This document shows, in pieces, positions 54,876-63,358 of a stretch of 64,000 nt of DNA (within the stretch, counting starts at the first letter, position 1; the number at the start of each line of letters is the position of its first letter). A program made the position numbers and the translations under genes. The DNA is from G965232465 sp965276005. Its GTDB lineage: Bacteria > Pseudomonadota > Alphaproteobacteria > JAQWUY01. Where the stretch lies: contig OZ254962.1 in the NCBI GenBank assembly GCA_965276005.1, positions 1,550,001 to 1,614,000 of the forward strand, written 5' to 3'. Below the pieces are notes generated by a model. That model was not told the origin of the DNA, made no database searches, and worked only from the letters and a program-made list of their open reading frames with translations.

Positions 54876-55885
54876 GGAGTTGGGGCGTCTTGTTGTAACA
54901 GCCCTTCGTCTTTTAAGGTCGCCCAAAACGCTGTTGGAATGTCCATATTCATCCAATCGATGTTTTGTTGCAATTGTTCGGGTGTCCGCACGCCCGCCAC
55001 AAACGATGGTACCACAGGGTGGGCAACTACGAATTGTAACGCCGCTGCAGGTAAAGGGATATTATAGGCGGCACATACTTTTTCGATTTTTGCCACCCTG
55101 TCCATAATATGCTGTGGAGCGGGGGCATAGTTGTATTTTGCTCCTTTGACGGCACCTGTTGCCAAAATGCCACTGTTAAAGCCGCCGCCGACAAGCACAA
55201 AAGCGTTTCTTTGGTGACACAGTGGCAATAAATCATGTAGTCCCCCCTGTTCCAACAAAGTATAACGACCCGCCAACAAACAGCCATCAAAATCCCCGTG
55301 TAAAAAAGCGGTGTGCATGATGTCGGCTTCGTTAATGCCGACACCGATTGCCGATACATGCCCATGTTGCCGTAAATTCTCTAACGCCTTGTACGCCCCG
55401 TCCATAGCTTGTTTAAAATATATTTTTTGCTGCTGTTCGCCGTGTGTAAACACATCTATATCGTGGATTAACGCCACATCGATGCGTTCTAAGCCCAAGC
55501 GTTGGTTGCTGTCTTCAAACGACCGCATCACCCCGTCATAGGAGTAGTCGAACTGCATCTCGAACGGCAACCCATCGACCCAAGGGGTAAAGTCGATGGC
55601 GGATCGTTTTTTCGGGCGTAAAGTCCGCCCTACTTTGGTAATCAGCACATATTCATCACGGTCTTTCCAGCGTAAATTTTCGCCTACCCGTGCCTCAGAC
55701 AATCCGTGTCCATACATGGGGGCGGTGTCATAGGCACGGATACCCGATTGCCACGCTACATCCATCATGTTACGACAGTCCTCTTCGCTGATACGATTAA
55801 AAATGTTGCCCATCGGGGCGGCACCGAAACTCATTTCCGTAATGTTTATATCGATGCGACCTAATTTGTGTTTGCTGTTGTGCAT
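54872..55885 (-). CDS. Aldo/keto reductase, D-threo-aldose (L-fucose) 1-dehydrogenase type
   Basis: A 337-residue AKR with the tetrad Asp53 (AYDTAPMYGHGLSE), Tyr58, Lys84 (LITKVGR) and His141 (ALIHDID). The order SFGAAPMGN, WVDGLPFEMQFDYSYDGVMRSFEDSNQRLGL and VGGGFNSGILATG is typical of the D-threo-aldose 1-dehydrogenase / pyridoxal dehydrogenase branch, which oxidises aldoses such as L-fucose to lactones with NAD. It is the last gene of the minus-strand transport operon, which fits sugar oxidation after uptake. The substrate is inferred from family only. Confidence 0.9.
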   Translation of the reverse strand: MHNSKHKLGRIDINITEMSFGAAPMGNIFNRISEEDCRNMMDVAWQSGIRAYDTAPMYGHGLSEARVGENLRWKDRDEYVLITKVGRTLRPKKRSAIDFTPWVDGLPFEMQFDYSYDGVMRSFEDSNQRLGLERIDVALIHDIDVFTHGEQQQKIYFKQAMDGAYKALENLRQHGHVSAIGVGINEADIMHTAFLHGDFDGCLLAGRYTLLEQGGLHDLLPLCHQRNAFVLVGGGFNSGILATGAVKGAKYNYAPAPQHIMDRVAKIEKVCAAYNIPLPAAALQFVVAHPVVPSFVAGVRTPEQLQQNIDWMNMDIPTAFWATLKDEGLLQQDAPTP

Positions 55886-55897
55886 TGTGTTTCTCCC

Positions 55898-56917
55898 TTA
55901 TAGTTGAATGTGTACCTTTAACACGCTTTCATCGTCTGAAATCGTGTCGAATGCCTTTTGAATATCGTGTAGTCCCAATACTTTTTGGGTAAAAAATTCT
56001 GTGTTTATACGGTTGTGGGCAAGCATGGTTAAAGCATCATACATGTCGTCGCCCATACCCGCCACAGAGCCTTTTATCGACAGCTCTTGCAACACCACAT
56101 CGAGGGCGTTCACTGTGTATGTATCGCCCGGCGGTGTCAAACCAAAAGCGACAATATGCCCGCCGGGGCGGATATATTCGAACGCCGCCGTATACAAACG
56201 GGCATTGCCGACACTTTCAATCACCACATCGACGCCCCGCCCATCGGTGGCGTCTAGGACGGTCTGTGTGACCTGTTCGGGGTTGGTGATGACTATATCT
56301 GCCCCGCTTGCCCGTGCCATTTCCGCCCGCACAGGCGACAACTCGACCACAACAATTGGGGCAACGCCAATGTTTCTGAGCATCTGAATATGTAAATTGC
56401 CCATAGGCCCCGCCCCAATAACCACCGCCGATTGGGCAAAAGTAATGGCACTTTTACGCATCGACCGCACCACGCACGCCAACGGTTCCACCAAACAAAT
56501 ATCCGCATAGGACATATTGTCGGGGGCTTTGATAACTTTGGCTTTATCAATGGCTATGTACTCACAAAACGCCCCGTTTTCTGATATACCCAATTGGGAC
56601 ATATCAGCACAGTTTAACAGCTCATTTTTACGACAGTAAAAACAATGCCCACAAGCATTGTTAATATCAGCGGTTACTTTGTCCCCTACCTGTACATGGG
56701 ATACGCTGCTACCCACCTGTGCGACTTCGCCAGAAAACTCATGCCCAAGCACCAATGGTAAGTGTTCGGACGCATACGCCCCGTGAAATATGTGTACATC
56801 GGTGCCACAAATGCCTACCCGATGTACTCGAACTAAAACCTGTGTATCGCCTATCTCAGGCACAGGTACCTGCTGTATTTGAAAGGTGTGTGGGGAAGTT
56901 AAAACCGCTTGCTGCAT
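55898..56917 (-). CDS. Zinc-dependent medium-chain dehydrogenase (sorbitol/threonine type)
   Basis: A 339-residue NAD(P)-dependent alcohol dehydrogenase. Catalytic zinc ligands Cys37, His59 and Glu60 (GICGTD, LGHEFSGEV) and structural-zinc cysteines 89, 92, 95 and 103 (ACGHCFYC..LLNC) are all present. The Rossmann motif is VIGAGPMGNLHIQ. It belongs with polyol, galactonate and threonine dehydrogenases. It starts eight bases from the permease stop and 12 before the aldo/keto reductase, so it shares the operon and likely acts on the imported sugar or polyol. Confidence 0.92.
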   Translation of the reverse strand: MQQAVLTSPHTFQIQQVPVPEIGDTQVLVRVHRVGICGTDVHIFHGAYASEHLPLVLGHEFSGEVAQVGSSVSHVQVGDKVTADINNACGHCFYCRKNELLNCADMSQLGISENGAFCEYIAIDKAKVIKAPDNMSYADICLVEPLACVVRSMRKSAITFAQSAVVIGAGPMGNLHIQMLRNIGVAPIVVVELSPVRAEMARASGADIVITNPEQVTQTVLDATDGRGVDVVIESVGNARLYTAAFEYIRPGGHIVAFGLTPPGDTYTVNALDVVLQELSIKGSVAGMGDDMYDALTMLAHNRINTEFFTQKVLGLHDIQKAFDTISDDESVLKVHIQL

Positions 56918-56925
56918 ATGTCCCC

Positions 56926-57876
56926 CTATTTTACAATGGTGACTTTACTGCGGTCGATGGTGGTGGCGATGGCAACAATCAACACAGCACCGAAGACAAT
57001 CTGTTGGGCTTGGGCAGGCACGCCCCAAAACACCATACCGGTACGGATAACCGATACAATTAACGCCCCGATAAAAGTATTTAACACACCGCCAACGCCC
57101 CCCGTAAGCGGCGTGCCGCCCACCAACACCGCCACGATTGCCGGCAATAAAAACATATTTGCTGCTGTGGGTGACCCTCCAGACAGCTTAGCTGATAACA
57201 ACAAACCAGACATAACCGCCATCATACCAGACAACGCAAATGCCAAGATTTTAACCCTGTCCACACGAATACCGGATGCAGATGCGGCAAGTTCCCCTGC
57301 TCCAATGGCTTTTAGAGTGCGACCGAATGTGGTACGGCGTTCCACAAATAACAATGCAATTAACAATACCAACGCCACCAAAATTTCATTGGGGATGCCA
57401 AATGAATTACCAAACGCCCATCCAAGAACATTTTCTCGTACATCCTGCGGAATATATCCCGCCCGTTGTCCCGATGCCACTTCCCCAGTAGTATACGCCA
57501 CACCACCAATTGCTAGGGTCGTAATAAAGGATGCAATCTTTAATTTCACATGCAAGAATCCCGATAATGCCCCAAACAAGAAACCAATCACCAAGATAAG
57601 GGCAACACCCCCATATCCGTACGCCGGCAATGTGGCAACCGCTAGCACCGTTGCCATACTTGCCATCGATTGGGACGATAAATCGATGCTCCCAATATAA
57701 ATCACCAAAGTAATCCCCAATGCCATCACAAACAACATGGAAATATCGGATACCAATTGAATCAAGTTAGACACGCTTAAAAAGCTGGGGTCGAACACGC
57801 TAATAATAGCCACCAACACGGTTAAAGTCAGCAGGGGAAAAATTTTACGAATTTTGTCTAATTGCACTTTATCCAT
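56926..57876 (-). CDS. Sugar ABC transporter permease (RbsC family), second
   Basis: A 316-residue inner-membrane protein with eight or more hydrophobic helices of the RbsC/AraH type (BPD_transp_2). Visible blocks are NLIQLVSDISMLFVMALGITLVIYIGSIDLSSQSMAS, LPAIVAVLVGGTPLTGGVGGVLNTFIGALIVSVIRTGM and a C-terminal VLIVAIATTIDR. It pairs with the permease at 59409-60374 to form a heterodimeric channel energised by the double ATPase between them. Confidence 0.93.
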   Translation of the reverse strand: MDKVQLDKIRKIFPLLTLTVLVAIISVFDPSFLSVSNLIQLVSDISMLFVMALGITLVIYIGSIDLSSQSMASMATVLAVATLPAYGYGGVALILVIGFLFGALSGFLHVKLKIASFITTLAIGGVAYTTGEVASGQRAGYIPQDVRENVLGWAFGNSFGIPNEILVALVLLIALLFVERRTTFGRTLKAIGAGELAASASGIRVDRVKILAFALSGMMAVMSGLLLSAKLSGGSPTAANMFLLPAIVAVLVGGTPLTGGVGGVLNTFIGALIVSVIRTGMVFWGVPAQAQQIVFGAVLIVAIATTIDRSKVTIVK

Positions 57877-57890
57877 TGTCGTTATCCTTT

Positions 57891-59396
57891 CTAAACCATA
57901 TAGTGTAATAAATCATACAACGACGGTTTACCGCCCACAGGACAGTCGAAGAACTTTTGTGGTTTGCCGTCTTTTAATATCAAAATCGAATGGGACAGCC
58001 CAATCGCTTCTTCGAGAGTATCCGCCACCAGCACAATGCCCACACCCTCTTCGCACATACTACGCACCATATCGTATACATCTTCTTTGGCACCGATGTC
58101 TAGCCCCCGGGTGGGGTGGTCGAGCAACATAATCTCCGCCCCCCCAGACCGCCACTTCGACAGCACCACTTTTTGTTGATTGCCGCCCGATAAATTGTCG
58201 AGTAAGGCATTTTCACTAGGCGTTTTGATCGACAACTTATCGATCCATGTATGGGCAAGAGTGCGTTCTTTTTTTACATCGAGCACCGCATATGTGCTGT
58301 AATTTTCCATTTGCGATAGAGTCATATTTTCGAACACGGACATACCGCCCACAACGCCTTCGGTTTTGCGTTCCCGTGGCACATAGCCGATTTTACTCTT
58401 CGACGCATCGTGGGCATCGAACGATTTTACGGTGTTGCCCCGCAAAGTATACGCCCCGGTTTGCACACTTTCCAAACCAAATATAGTGCGGATAATCGCT
58501 TCCCGCCCGGATCCTTCGGTACCAACTAAGGTCAACACTTCGCCCGCCCGCAATTTAAACGATACGCCCTCATATTTGCCCTCAATACCCACATTGTCCA
58601 TGTGCAACAATACCCTGTCCGCATCATAAGGACATTGCAGGTTTTCCCGGTAGTATTCGTTGTCGATATCCCGCCCTACCATCTTGCGTTGAATGTCTTC
58701 TATCGAGGCGTCTTTGTGGGCGGTTTCGCCGACAATTTCACCGTCTTTCATGATATATACCCTGTCGGACAGTTCTATGACCTCTTCCATGCGGTGGGAT
58801 ACGAACACAAAAGACGCCCGTACGGTCAGCTCCCGTACCAGTGCAAACAACAATTCCACCTCTTCCCGGGCAAGTACAGAAGTGGGCTCATCGAGTAAAA
58901 TAATCAAATTGCCTTCTACCCGTTCTTCGAGGGTCAACACTTTGGCAAGTTCCACCAATTGCCGTTGGGCAAAAGACAATTCGGATGTAACCGTTCGTGG
59001 GTCGATGTCAAGTTTTACTTTTTGCAATTGGTGTGTTGCCGCCGCCGCCATTTTTTTCCAATTGATAATACCATACTTAATAAATTGTTGTTCGAACCCC
59101 AAGAAAATATTTTCCATCACTGTTAAATTGGTAATCAGTGATTGTTCTTGAAACACCATGCCGATGCCTTTTTCCATTGCCTCTCGTGGGGATTTAAACT
59201 TTTGCGAGCTGTCGTCGATAATAACCTCGCCGCCATCGTGTTGGTATGCCCCATACAGCACTTTCATAAGGGTCGATTTCCCCGCCCCGTTTTCGCCGAC
59301 CAACCCGACAATTTCCCCTTTTTCGATATGCAGGTTTACCGATTTTAGGGCGTGTACACCGGGGAATATTTTATCTACATTCTTAAATTCTAACAT
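57891..59396 (-). CDS. Sugar ABC transporter ATPase with two cassettes (RbsA/MglA type)
   Basis: A 501-residue protein with two fused ABC domains. The N-terminal cassette is canonical: Walker A GENGAGKST, signature LSFAQRQLVELAK and Walker B ILLDEPTS. The C-terminal cassette has the usual degenerate Walker A (GTEGSGREA) and an intact LSGGNQQKVVLSKW, but the Walker B reads MLLDHPTRGLD, with His in place of the catalytic Glu near residue 426. ATP hydrolysis probably rests on one site. It powers uptake through the two flanking permeases. Confidence 0.95.
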   Translation of the reverse strand: MLEFKNVDKIFPGVHALKSVNLHIEKGEIVGLVGENGAGKSTLMKVLYGAYQHDGGEVIIDDSSQKFKSPREAMEKGIGMVFQEQSLITNLTVMENIFLGFEQQFIKYGIINWKKMAAAATHQLQKVKLDIDPRTVTSELSFAQRQLVELAKVLTLEERVEGNLIILLDEPTSVLAREEVELLFALVRELTVRASFVFVSHRMEEVIELSDRVYIMKDGEIVGETAHKDASIEDIQRKMVGRDIDNEYYRENLQCPYDADRVLLHMDNVGIEGKYEGVSFKLRAGEVLTLVGTEGSGREAIIRTIFGLESVQTGAYTLRGNTVKSFDAHDASKSKIGYVPRERKTEGVVGGMSVFENMTLSQMENYSTYAVLDVKKERTLAHTWIDKLSIKTPSENALLDNLSGGNQQKVVLSKWRSGGAEIMLLDHPTRGLDIGAKEDVYDMVRSMCEEGVGIVLVADTLEEAIGLSHSILILKDGKPQKFFDCPVGGKPSLYDLLHYMV

Positions 59397-59408
59397 GTTG
59401 CCTTCCCC

Positions 59409-60374
59409 CTACTTGTTTAACCTAATCGCTTTTCTGTCGATCGACACGGCAATGGCAATAATGATAATCACCCCCAATACGCCCTCTTGGATATATTTAG
59501 GCAGCCCTACCAATATCATACCATTGTTTATAACCGCCACAATCATAACGCCTAGTAATGCTTGGATAACGCCCCCTGTGCCACCAATCAAGGCGGTACC
59601 GCCGACGACCGCCGAGGTGATCGATATAAACATATATCCAAATCCGATGCTGGTGGCTACTGAGCCAATACGAGCGGTGGCAAATATCGCCCCACAGGCA
59701 TAAAACACACCGGCAAGAGCAAACGCCAGCATCCGCACTTTTGCCACATTTACCCCCGATTCATGGGCAAGCTTTTCCGCCCCCCCAACCGCATAAAAAT
59801 TACGCCCAAGTGCCGTCCTTGTTTGGATAAAGTAAGCAATCAACAAGCCGACAATCATCACATAAAACATCAATGGCATACCGCCAATGCGTTCGGTTAA
59901 CAACATGCGAAACACCGGGTCTTTGACGGGAATTCTTGCCCCTTGAGTAATGTACATAGCAATCCCGGTCATGACAAACCCCATACCAAGACTCGCCATA
60001 AACGATGGAATTCTTAACTTGACATTTAAAAATCCGTTAAAATATCCCATAGCCCCGCCGATCATTAAAATCAACGGGATACTCAGCCAACCCCATATCT
60101 CAAAGGCACCCAAATAATTTAATACAACCCCCAATATCACCGCACAAAACGCTATCGCACCCTCCATAGATAAATCTATCGACCCCAATATAATTGTAAA
60201 TGTTACCCCTAAGGTAATCATAAGCGGGGTTGCCGTTGCAATCGACAAACGGGCAAAATTACGCATCGATAAAAAATTCGGATTTATCATGGTTACAATA
60301 ATAACCAAAACAACCAACACCAAAAACGGTGCCCATTTCATAACCGTTCTTTTATTCATGAATCGAGCATTCAT
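59409..60374 (-). CDS. Sugar ABC transporter permease (RbsC family), first
   Basis: A 321-residue membrane protein with the RbsC-type pattern NFARLSIATATPLMITLGVTFTIILGSIDLSMEG, followed by GFLNVKLRIPSFMASLGMGFVMTG, SITSAVVGGTALIGGTGGVIQALLG and a VIIIIAIAVSIDRK end. The ATG at 60374 has AAAGGGG upstream; 28 extra open codons before it have no ribosome site and a non-membrane composition. A 135-base gap separates it from the binding-protein gene, and 12 bases from the ATPase. Confidence 0.93.
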   Translation of the reverse strand: MNARFMNKRTVMKWAPFLVLVVLVIIVTMINPNFLSMRNFARLSIATATPLMITLGVTFTIILGSIDLSMEGAIAFCAVILGVVLNYLGAFEIWGWLSIPLILMIGGAMGYFNGFLNVKLRIPSFMASLGMGFVMTGIAMYITQGARIPVKDPVFRMLLTERIGGMPLMFYVMIVGLLIAYFIQTRTALGRNFYAVGGAEKLAHESGVNVAKVRMLAFALAGVFYACGAIFATARIGSVATSIGFGYMFISITSAVVGGTALIGGTGGVIQALLGVMIVAVINNGMILVGLPKYIQEGVLGVIIIIAIAVSIDRKAIRLNK

Positions 60375-60509
60375 GTCAAACCCCTTTGTTCGTTTTTCTG
60401 TATGTTTCTTTATGTTTCTGTGTGTGTACCTTTTTCTAACAGGAGGGAAACCACCCAATACAGATCGTTCCCCATACAGGTAATTCCCCCTTGTCAGACA
60501 TCAAATATA

Positions 60510-61604
60510 CTATTGATACTGTATCCCGCCATTGGACAACGCCCAGAAATCTTTCCAGTCGTACACTGGTACATTATCGAACACCTTTCTCTTGAATTCC
60601 GCCGCATTTTCACGGGTAACCAGAATAGCAGGTCCATAAAATTCACGGTGTTCATTTGGTTCATCAGAAGGTCTAAATGTGCCAATACGAGCATGGTATG
60701 CTAAGGAAAGTAAAATACCACCCGCCCAATATGGGTTTGTATTTACCGTACACTCAACCAATCCTTCGATAACCAATTTCACCACATCAATAGATCCGTC
60801 ATAAGATACAATTGGAATTTGCCCTTCTAAACCTTCCGCCCGCAGTGCCTCCAGAACGCCCAGTGTCATACCATCGTTGGCAGAGTATATGCCGGTAATC
60901 TCATCGCCAAACCGGGTTAAGTATGTGGACATCAAGTCTGCCGCCTGTGCGGTTTGCCAATCGGCTGCTTGGAAGTCCAAAATTTCTACTCCCGGGTATT
61001 TTGCAACTGTATCGTACAGTCCTTGTTTACGCTCAATGGCAGGGTTGTTAGAGGCAATTCCCCCCAGACCAACGACCTTGCCTTTATAGTTCATGGCTTT
61101 CATTAAAACTTCTGATTGGCGTTTTGCGGGGTTGTAATCCGACCAAGTAATATGGGCGACATAATTATCGCCGAAATCCCAAGGGTGCAAGTCATCTGTC
61201 TTGTTCCACAGCGTACCTACATAGCCATTATTGGATACAACACCCTCTACCACCGCCCGGCAGTTGGGGGCATCATTGGGGTCAATAGCGATGGCACAGT
61301 TGCCTTTGGTTTTTGCCGCTAATGCTTTCGAATCTGCAACAGATTTTTCATTAGAGTTACCGTTAATAAGATGCGTCATAGGCAAACCGACAGTGTCGGC
61401 AAATGCCTGTCCCCCCCGTACGATCGTTTGCCAATACGGGCTATCTGGGGTACGGTATCCCCATGCTAAGGTCGGGGTACCTGCAGCCGCTAATGTGGGT
61501 ACCGCCGTTGTAGCCACCGCACCGGCACCAAACACCGCACTACGCATCAAGAAATCACGGCGGTTTATGGTTTCTTTTTCAATGAAATCCTTAATAAAAG
61601 ACAT
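60510..61604 (-). CDS. Tat-exported sugar-binding protein of the ABC transporter
   Basis: A 364-residue periplasmic binding protein of the type 1 (ribose/galactose-like) fold. The N-terminus has a twin-arginine signal, NRRDFLMRSAVFGAGA (residues 14-29), with a TLAAAG cleavage region, so it is exported folded. The mature part shows GGQAFADTVGLPMTHL, VEGVVSNNGYVGTLW, GIYSANDGMTLGVLEAL and IVSYDGS in family order. It provides substrate specificity for the RbsA/RbsC-type genes downstream. The ligand is not predictable by eye. It has a strong AAGGAG and lies behind a terminator-like hairpin. Confidence 0.92.
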   Translation of the reverse strand: MSFIKDFIEKETINRRDFLMRSAVFGAGAVATTAVPTLAAAGTPTLAWGYRTPDSPYWQTIVRGGQAFADTVGLPMTHLINGNSNEKSVADSKALAAKTKGNCAIAIDPNDAPNCRAVVEGVVSNNGYVGTLWNKTDDLHPWDFGDNYVAHITWSDYNPAKRQSEVLMKAMNYKGKVVGLGGIASNNPAIERKQGLYDTVAKYPGVEILDFQAADWQTAQAADLMSTYLTRFGDEITGIYSANDGMTLGVLEALRAEGLEGQIPIVSYDGSIDVVKLVIEGLVECTVNTNPYWAGGILLSLAYHARIGTFRPSDEPNEHREFYGPAILVTRENAAEFKRKVFDNVPVYDWKDFWALSNGGIQYQ

Positions 61605-61631
61605 AATTATTCTCCTTAATAATATTGTAAC

Positions 61632-61684
61632 AAAAAAACGCTTACTGTGTAAGCTATCCGCCTGTCATTCCTGTGTTAATGACC
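61632..61684 (-). terminator. Attenuator-like hairpins between GMC oxidoreductase and binding protein
   Basis: On the minus strand GTCATT/AATGAC (61664-61684) is followed by GCTTAC-ACA-GTAAGC (61654-61640) and then seven T (61638-61632). The second has intrinsic-terminator form with only a 6-bp stem, so it is probably partial. Confidence 0.6.
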
Positions 61685-61698
61685 GGCAAATCCTGTTT

Positions 61699-63306
61699 TT
61701 AGGCATCGGCTTTGATGAAATCGGCACCTTTTTCGCCAATCATAATCGATGCACTGTTGGTATTAGAGCTTATCAACCGGGGCATAATCGATGCATCGAT
61801 AACCCGCAACCTCTCTATACCATGTACTTTCAAGTCGGTTGCCACCACACAGCCTTCCCCGTGTCCCATTTTACATGTCCCCACAGGGTGGTAATCGGTT
61901 TTACCCAGTTTGCGGGCGTATTCCCTGAGCTGGGTCTTGCTGACCACATTTTCCCCCGGTACATGTTCGTATTTAATGTAATCGCTTATTGCCGATTGGC
62001 TTAAAATTTCACGGGTGATTTTTAACCCTTGCAGCGAACATTCTAAATCGTATTCCTGCTCCCAATAATTGGGGTTTACCTCCAGTTTACTGGTGGGGCT
62101 ATCGCCGGTGATTTTGACCCACCCTCGACTGCGGGGGCGGGTGTGGCAACTGTTTAAAGTAACCCCATAGCCTTCTGGTACGGGCGGTACGCCTGCCTCT
62201 GCCCCGGCACCGGGCAAGAAGTGAAACTGTACATCTGGGGCGGGCTGATCCTTATCCGCATACCAAAACGCCCCGCCTTCGGCAATGTTGGAAGTTACCG
62301 GACCCTTGCGGAACAACATGTATTCTAACCCTGACCACAACGCTTTGTGGGGTCTGGTGTGCTTGTCGTAACTGATGGGATCTTTTAGGGCACCGATGGT
62401 GTATACATCGATATGATCCTGCATATTTTTGCCCACGCCTTTTAAGTCATGTATGGTTTTTACACCGGCTTTTTGCAATACCTCACAATCGCCAATACCG
62501 GACAGCTGTAAAATCTTTGGCGACCCGATGGTACCAGCAGACAAGATGACCTCTGACTGTGCTTCTGATCGGATGGTTGCGGTGCTGTTTTCTGGGGCGT
62601 ATTCCACCGCCACCGCTCGCAGATTGTCGACGACAATTTTTGTTACCGTAACCCCCGTTTTAATGGTTAAATTCGGGCGATTACGAACCTGCGGTGTCAA
62701 GTACCCATGGGCAGTGGAACAGCGTTGTCCGTTGCGTTGGTGGACTTGGTAAAATCCGCAACCGTCTTGTTTTTCACCGTTAAAGTCGACATTAAAATCC
62801 ATGCCCCACTGTTGGGCGGCGTGGACAAACTTACGGGTTAGGGGGTGGGGGTTAATCTGATCGGAAATACCCATCGGTCCGCCCACCCCGTGATATTTAT
62901 TGTTAAAGCGGTTGTTGTCTTCCATTTTGCGGAAATAGGGGAGTACATCCTCATATCCCCAGCCTGTACACCCCTCTTCGACCAGCCAGTTGTTGTCATA
63001 ATCATAGGCGTTACCCCGAGTCACCACCATAGCGTTAATGGCACTGCCTCCCCCTAGTACGCGGGCTTGGGGGAACACCATATCCCGGGTTGTGTTGCTG
63101 CCAAATCCGCCCACGGGGACTTTGTAACCCCAAGTAAACTTGGCACTGCCCGTCATCGTAAAAAACATCACGGGCCATTTTACCGCCAGCTGATTACCAT
63201 TACTGCCTGCCTCTAACAACAACACATTGGCATCGGGCATTTCGCTTAACCGTGCCGCTAACGCACAGCCTGCGGAACCGCCCCCCACAATAACATAATC
63301 ATACAT
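61699..63306 (-). CDS. GMC-family FAD oxidoreductase (choline dehydrogenase-like)
   Basis: A 535-residue flavoenzyme of the glucose-methanol-choline family. It starts MYDYVIVGGGSAGCALAARLSE (dinucleotide motif at residues 8-13) and has the GMC signatures GGGSAINAMVVTRG and SAGTIGSPKILQLSGIG. The C-terminal catalytic region has DYHPVGTCKMG with the active-site His, and SSNTNSASIMIGEKGAD. It oxidises a primary or secondary alcohol to aldehyde or ketone and reduces quinone or O2. The ATG at 63306 has GAGGGAGAAAC; 21 more open codons upstream lack a site. Its pairing with an aldehyde dehydrogenase suggests alcohol-to-acid oxidation of the transported compound. Choline itself is not established. 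Confidence 0.93.
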   Translation of the reverse strand: MYDYVIVGGGSAGCALAARLSEMPDANVLLLEAGSNGNQLAVKWPVMFFTMTGSAKFTWGYKVPVGGFGSNTTRDMVFPQARVLGGGSAINAMVVTRGNAYDYDNNWLVEEGCTGWGYEDVLPYFRKMEDNNRFNNKYHGVGGPMGISDQINPHPLTRKFVHAAQQWGMDFNVDFNGEKQDGCGFYQVHQRNGQRCSTAHGYLTPQVRNRPNLTIKTGVTVTKIVVDNLRAVAVEYAPENSTATIRSEAQSEVILSAGTIGSPKILQLSGIGDCEVLQKAGVKTIHDLKGVGKNMQDHIDVYTIGALKDPISYDKHTRPHKALWSGLEYMLFRKGPVTSNIAEGGAFWYADKDQPAPDVQFHFLPGAGAEAGVPPVPEGYGVTLNSCHTRPRSRGWVKITGDSPTSKLEVNPNYWEQEYDLECSLQGLKITREILSQSAISDYIKYEHVPGENVVSKTQLREYARKLGKTDYHPVGTCKMGHGEGCVVATDLKVHGIERLRVIDASIMPRLISSNTNSASIMIGEKGADFIKADA

Positions 63307-63358
63307 TGTCTGTTTCTCCCTCTGTTCGTATTTTTTGTCCGTACGCTTTACAGTGCAA

